Source: an uncultured Streptococcus sp. | Lineage (GTDB): Bacteria > Bacillota > Bacilli > Lactobacillales > Streptococcaceae | DNA length: 17,929 nt | Direction: 5' to 3' | Assembly (NCBI GenBank): GCA_900755085.1 | Contig: CAAEFF010000005.1 | Coordinates: 1-17,929 of the forward strand | Shown: one piece after another, positions 14,160 to 17,929 of the stretch | Position numbering within the stretch: position 1 is the first letter of the stretch | How the letters are laid out: each line of letters begins with the position of its first letter | Notes under the pieces: model-generated | What the model was told of the DNA's origin: nothing | Database searches by the model: none | The model's input: only the letters and a program-made list of their open reading frames with translations | Made by a program: the position numbers and the translations under genes

Positions 14160-15066
14160 AGTCTGCAGTTTGTTCAGATGCTTCTAATTTTTTTCCAAGG
14201 TCGATAATATATTGTTTGAGATCATCTTTGACTTGAGGGTGTTTCAAGGCATAGTCAATCGAAGTTTTCATGAAGCCGAATTTATCACCCACATCGTAGC
14301 GCTGGCCTTTAAATTCACGGGCAAAGACTCGTTGGGTCTTATTGAGGGTGTCGATCGCATCCGTCAATTGAATTTCATTGCCGGCACCTGGTTCTTGATT
14401 TGCAAGAATATCAAAGATTTCAGGAGTCAAGAGGTAGCGTCCGATAATGGCAAGGTCACTTGGTGCCTCCTCTGGGTTTGGCTTTTCGACAAACGTTTCA
14501 ACGCTATAAAGACCGTTAATACCTTCTCCTTGAGGTGCGATCACACCGTAAGAAGAAACCTCTTCGTGAGGGACTTCCATCACAGCGATAGTGGATGCAT
14601 GGGTTTCATCGTAGTCGTTCATCAATTGTTTGGTCAATGGCAAGGCATCATCATTGGTGATGTCCATCAGGTCATCTCCCAACATGACAACAAAAGGCTC
14701 ATTCCCAACAAAAGCTTTCGCCTGCAGGACAGCGTCTCCTAAACCTCGAGGGTGACTTTGACGGATGAAATGAAGATTGATCGCTGTTGTATCATTGACC
14801 AACTTGAGTAAGTCAGTCTTACCTTTTTGTTCGAGGTTGTATTCCAATTCGAAGTTAGAATCGAAATGGTCTTCGATCGAACGTTTGGCCTTCCCTGTTA
14901 CGACAAGGATTTCCTCAATTCCAGATTTCAGAGCCTCTTCTACGATAAATTGGATCGTAGGTTTGTCAACGATTGGCAACATTTCCTTTGCCAAAGCTTT
15001 GGTAGCTGGGAGGAAGCGTGTCCCCAAACCAGCCGCAGGAATGACTGCTTTTCTAACTTTAGTCAT
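14158..15066 (-). CDS. galU: UTP-glucose-1-phosphate uridylyltransferase
   Basis: This 302-residue cytosolic enzyme makes UDP-glucose from UTP and glucose-1-phosphate, the precursor for capsule, glycolipids and other surface glycans. Signature parts are the nucleotide-binding loop PAAGLGTRFLPATKALAKEM (10-29), the VVMLGDDLMD metal/UDP region (about 125-134), VEKPNPEEAPSDLAIIGRY (about 191-210) and the C-terminal RYDVGDKFGF motif. The length is normal. The start has AGAAAGGAAA just before the ATG. It lies 45 nt after gpsA on the same strand with no terminator between them, so the two are probably one operon, an order usual in streptococci. Confidence 0.96.
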   Translation of the reverse strand: MTKVRKAVIPAAGLGTRFLPATKALAKEMLPIVDKPTIQFIVEEALKSGIEEILVVTGKAKRSIEDHFDSNFELEYNLEQKGKTDLLKLVNDTTAINLHFIRQSHPRGLGDAVLQAKAFVGNEPFVVMLGDDLMDITNDDALPLTKQLMNDYDETHASTIAVMEVPHEEVSSYGVIAPQGEGINGLYSVETFVEKPNPEEAPSDLAIIGRYLLTPEIFDILANQEPGAGNEIQLTDAIDTLNKTQRVFAREFKGQRYDVGDKFGFMKTSIDYALKHPQVKDDLKQYIIDLGKKLEASEQTAD

Positions 15067-15111
15067 ATAGTTTCCTTTCTAAAAGGTAGGATTGATGTTA
15101 GGGTGGTTGAC

Positions 15112-16128
15112 TTATTTCCACTCATTTTCTTCTTTAAATTCATTGCTCATCATGTGGTGGATGGCTTCGCGGATATCTTTCCCTTCATAAATGACTTGGT
15201 AAATGGCTTGTGTAATCGGCATGTAGACATCCAGTTCTTGGGCCAGCTCGTGGGCGACTTTGGTCGTAGAGATCCCTTCAATGATCATACCCATGTTGGC
15301 TTCGATGTCTTCTAATTTTTCGCCGCGTCCGAGAGCGTCCCCAGCTCGCCAGTTGCGAGAGTGAACAGAAGTTCCGGTAACGATCAAGTCACCGACCCCA
15401 GACAAACCGCTATAGGTCAATGGGCTAGCTCCGAGCTTAACGCCAAGGCGTGTGATTTCAGCGAGACCGCGCGTGATGATGGCTGCTTTAGCATTGTCCC
15501 CATAACCAAGACCGTGTAGGGCTCCAGCTCCAACAGCGATGATATTCTTCAAGGCTCCAGCAGTTTCCACTCCGATAACATCTGTATTGGTATAGAGGCG
15601 GAAGTAGTGATTGCTAAAGAGTTCTTGAACATAGCGTGCAGCTTCTAAATCTTTTGAGGCTGCTGTAATGAGGGTGATGTCCCGTACGATGGTCTCCTCT
15701 GCATGACTCGGTCCAGAAACAACCACAACCTCGCTGCGAAGAGAAGCAGGAATTTCTTCTTCAAGGATTTGAGAAATCCGATCGTGTGTACCAGGTTCTA
15801 GTCCCTTGGAAGCGTGCATGACTGTTACAGGGTGATCCAGTGTTTCAGCGACTTGTTTCGCCACCAAACGGGTCACCTTTGTAGGAACGACAAAGAGGAT
15901 AGCGTCCACACTGTCCAAAGCCGCTTTCAAATCAGTCGTAGCAGTGATGTCTTCGCTAATAACGATATCTTTGAAATAGCGTTGATTGGTATGGGCGGTA
16001 TTGATTTCATCGATTTGTTCTTGGATATTCCCCCAGAGACGGACTTCATGGCCGTTATCATTGAGGACTTGTGAAAGAGCTGTTCCCCATGAACCAGGAC
16101 CCAATACTGCAACGGTTTGTTTTTCCAT
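15112..16128 (-). CDS. gpsA: Glycerol-3-phosphate dehydrogenase, NAD(P)+
   Basis: This 338-residue cytosolic enzyme reduces dihydroxyacetone phosphate to sn-glycerol-3-phosphate for phospholipid and lipoteichoic acid synthesis. The Rossmann motif AVLGPGSWGTAL is at 7-18. The conserved VVSGPSHAEE (about 136-145) and VETAGALKNIIAVGAGALHG (about 188-207, with the catalytic Lys) are present, as is RGLAEITRLG with the substrate-binding Arg. The length is typical. The start is set by AAGGAG 7 nt upstream. It is the first gene of the gpsA-galU pair and diverges from the adhesin gene, with 227 nt between the start codons. Confidence 0.96.
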   Translation of the reverse strand: MEKQTVAVLGPGSWGTALSQVLNDNGHEVRLWGNIQEQIDEINTAHTNQRYFKDIVISEDITATTDLKAALDSVDAILFVVPTKVTRLVAKQVAETLDHPVTVMHASKGLEPGTHDRISQILEEEIPASLRSEVVVVSGPSHAEETIVRDITLITAASKDLEAARYVQELFSNHYFRLYTNTDVIGVETAGALKNIIAVGAGALHGLGYGDNAKAAIITRGLAEITRLGVKLGASPLTYSGLSGVGDLIVTGTSVHSRNWRAGDALGRGEKLEDIEANMGMIIEGISTTKVAHELAQELDVYMPITQAIYQVIYEGKDIREAIHHMMSNEFKEENEWK

Positions 16129-16158
16129 AGTATTCTCCTTCGTGAAGATTTCATTTCT

Positions 16159-16167
16159 ATTTTACCA
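16159..16167 (-). promoter_or_regulatory. Extended -10 promoter of gpsA-galU
   Basis: The minus strand reads TATGGTAAAAT: TAAAAT at 16159-16164 with TGG at 16165-16167. The -35 region is poor (AGCTTT). It lies about 31 nt before the gpsA start. Confidence 0.5.
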
Positions 16168-16265
16168 TACTATAGGAAAAAAAGCTTTGGAATCTAGCTG
16201 AAATTCATAGGAAAAGCAAATAATATGATAACTGAAAGAATGTTGGTAATTTTAGTTGATTATTC

Positions 16266-16294
16266 TTGCATTTATATGCTGAATATAGTAAAAT
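16266..16294 (+). promoter_or_regulatory. Promoter of the adhesin gene
   Basis: TTGCAT (16266-16271), 17 nt, TAAAAT (16289-16294). A run of seven T begins at 16294, between the -10 and the expected transcription start. The start codon is about 62 nt downstream of the -10. The promoter looks intact, so the gene should still be transcribed despite its frameshift. Confidence 0.55.
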
Positions 16295-16355
16295 TTTTTT
16301 CGTATATTACTCTAATTAGTGATATATAGGAGAAACAAAAAGAAAAAAGGAGTTT

Positions 16356-16373
16356 ATGATGAAAAAAGCTTAA
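16356..16373 (+). other. Homopolymer A tract at the adhesin start (candidate contingency site)
   Basis: The codons are ATG ATG AAA AAA GCT TAA. The six-A run at 16362-16367 directly follows the start codons. Seven A would give ATG ATG AAA AAA AGC TTA and a full signal peptide. Loss or gain of one A therefore switches the adhesin off or on. Confidence 0.6.
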
Positions 16374-17929
16374 AAATAATACTGACCTTAGTATTAGTTT
16401 TAGCTAGTGTCTTTGGTTTGTCCAACATTCGGTCGGCCAATGCGGATGGCACATCAGGAAAGATCCAAATTACAAGTAAAACGATCACACCTGCTAAGTC
16501 ACCCGTGGACCAGTATACGGACATTAAGGTTGATCTAACTTTCAATGTTCCGAACGGAGTTAAATCTGGGGATCAAGCGGTCATTGCCCTCCCTCAGAAT
16601 TTAAAATTTATTAAGGATCAGACATTTGATGTCATGAGTCCGGATGGTCAATCAGTGGTTGCAAAAGCAGTCATTAATGCTGCAAATAAAACCATCACCT
16701 TGACCTATGAAAATTATGTGGAAACGAAATCAAATATTTCAGGAAGCATGTTCTTTGCAGTTCGGGTAGAGCCTGCAACCGAATCTCCAAGCAAGGTTCC
16801 CATCACCTTGAATGTGGATAACAATCCTGTCCCTGTAGGAAAAGTTGACTTTGTGGTTGACCCAGGGAATGCTGAAAAGATCTTGGACAAGGTTAGCTGG
16901 GGGACAGAAACCTTAGCAGATGGTAGCATCACACGTCAATATGAAGTGCGTGTCAATGCAGCGAATGCGCCGTTAACTGAAGCGGTTGTATCTGACCAAT
17001 TGCAAACAGAAGGAATGAGCTACGTAGAAGATTCCTTTGTGATTAAAAAAGGGAATTGGGTCGTTAACAGTTCGCATAAATTAGATTTGAAAAATGGGCA
17101 AGTCGTTAACATGCCAGTTGAGTTTGGAGCAGATAAGAAGAGCTTCAACGTCAGCCTAGGAAATGTATCCCAAGGTGAAGGTTACTTGATTGTCTATAAG
17201 GTGAAGATTCCTTATACACCTGCAAATGGGGAAAAGTTCCTCAATAATGTAACCTTGAATGCAAAAAAAGTTGTTGAAACTAAGAGCAACCCATTCGTTT
17301 ATCAAACTGCTGGTGGGGAAGCCCAAGGTTATACCTTCTCCATCAACCTCAAGAAAGTTGATAGCCAGGATGAAAACACTGCTTTAGCAGGTGCGGAATT
17401 TAATGTAATCCGTGTTGCAACAGGTGCCGTTGTCGGTAAGTTGACAACCAATGCAAAGGGAGAAGCAAGTATTGGTGGCTTGTTGAATACAGCCTACCAA
17501 TTAGTTGAAACAAAAGCTCCAGAAGGATATGAATTGGATGCAACTCCAATTGAAGTTAAAGCGGAAGATTTTGGGACAACGAAAACAGCTCTTAAAAAAG
17601 TTACAAACAAGAAAATTGTCAAAGAACCGACACCAACCAGTGCGGTCATCGAATTAGACAAGGCCCTTACGGGTCGTGACTTGGTAGATGGCGAGTTTAG
17701 TTTTGAATTGTACGAAGGAGCTAACAAGCTTCAAACTGTTACCAACAAATCTGGCAAAGTAACCTTTGATGCGATTTCTTACACGGCAGAAGGTGAACAT
17801 ACTTACACTGTGAAGGAAGTCAAAGGAAATAATGCCACTATTACTTACGATGCTTCTGAAAAACAAGTGACTGTTAGAGTCACTCGTGATGGAGATGCCT
17901 TGAAGGCAGTAGTCGTTTATCCAGAAAAC
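16356..17929 (+). CDS. MSCRAMM/pilin-type adhesin, frameshifted start, right end outside the window
   Basis: AAAAAAGGAG precedes ATGATG at 16356, but the frame reads MMKKA and stops (TAA 16371-16373). From about 16367 another frame is open for 521 codons to the edge: SLKIILTLVLVLASVFGLS..ANA (signal peptide), Ig-like domains of the collagen/fibrinogen-binding adhesin type (to about 17300; e.g. VIALPQNLKF), a SpaA/Cna-B domain (about 17327-17610; LKKVDSQ... LVETKAPEGYEL, the usual Lys and Glu of an isopeptide bond), and the start of a FctA/Spy0128-like pilin domain (from about 17641; LDKALTGRDL, then YTVKEV). One added A in the six-A run restores a perfect start. A GTG at 16319 is in frame but lacks a ribosome binding site. 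LPXTG and further domains presumably lie outside. The domains indicate host or bacterial surface binding. Confidence 0.85.

Noticed and set aside
14212..15315. Several plus-strand ORFs across galU and gpsA
   Set aside because: They are antisense to two clearly conserved enzymes and have no ribosome binding sites.
16354..16932. Minus ORFs opposite the adhesin
   Set aside because: The plus-strand frame shows signal peptide and adhesin domains; these are shadows, seen because the true frame lacks a usable start and runs off the edge.

Overview
The window looks like a chromosomal segment from an oral Streptococcus of the mitis/sanguinis/parasanguinis type. This rests on the gene order N-acetyldiaminopimelate deacetylase, 5-formyl-THF cyclo-ligase, rhomboid protease, galU and gpsA (recalled from streptococcal genomes, not searched), LPXTG and pilin-type surface proteins, AGGAG ribosome binding sites and moderate-to-low G+C.

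The left half (about 1-8550) is a one-directional, minus-strand accessory island. In transcription order it holds: a near-leaderless 44-codon ORF, membrane protein A2, membrane protein B2, a broken third copy of A, A1, B1, an eight-helix membrane protein, a TipC-like membrane-anchored protein, a two-helix small protein, a 208-residue protein with a membrane segment at each end, a chimeric scrap made of two gene 3' ends, a cytosolic protein resembling Imm47, and a GAD-like/DUF1851-type protein. No toxin, LXG gene or secretion gene is present. The likeliest reading is a bank of orphan immunity genes against polymorphic toxins (for example type VII/LXG toxins), shaped by duplication and deletion. 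Three gene remnants and a repeated terminator-promoter cassette record that history.

From 8581 to 11402 lies a plus-strand housekeeping group (deacetylase, cyclo-ligase, rhomboid) bracketed by two direct copies of a 180-bp structured repeat, identical at 167 of 180 positions by hand count. The 3' end of each copy is an intrinsic-terminator-like hairpin with one compensated base pair.

From 11403 to 14160 lies a secreted, sortase-anchored C69-family dipeptidase with seven 15-residue repeats. Its promoter overlaps a cre-like site, which suggests carbon catabolite control. It converges on the minus-strand gpsA-galU pair (14158-16128), with a shared bidirectional terminator between them.

Divergent from gpsA, a large MSCRAMM/pilin-like adhesin starts near 16356 and runs off the right edge. 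Its strong ribosome binding site and ATG lead into a six-A run, after which the frame stops at codon 6. One extra A would join the start to a complete signal peptide and more than 500 residues of adhesin. The copy is therefore either phase-OFF by homopolymer slippage, a fresh pseudogene, or a sequencing error. This frameshift and the immunity-gene graveyard are the most interesting items in the window.
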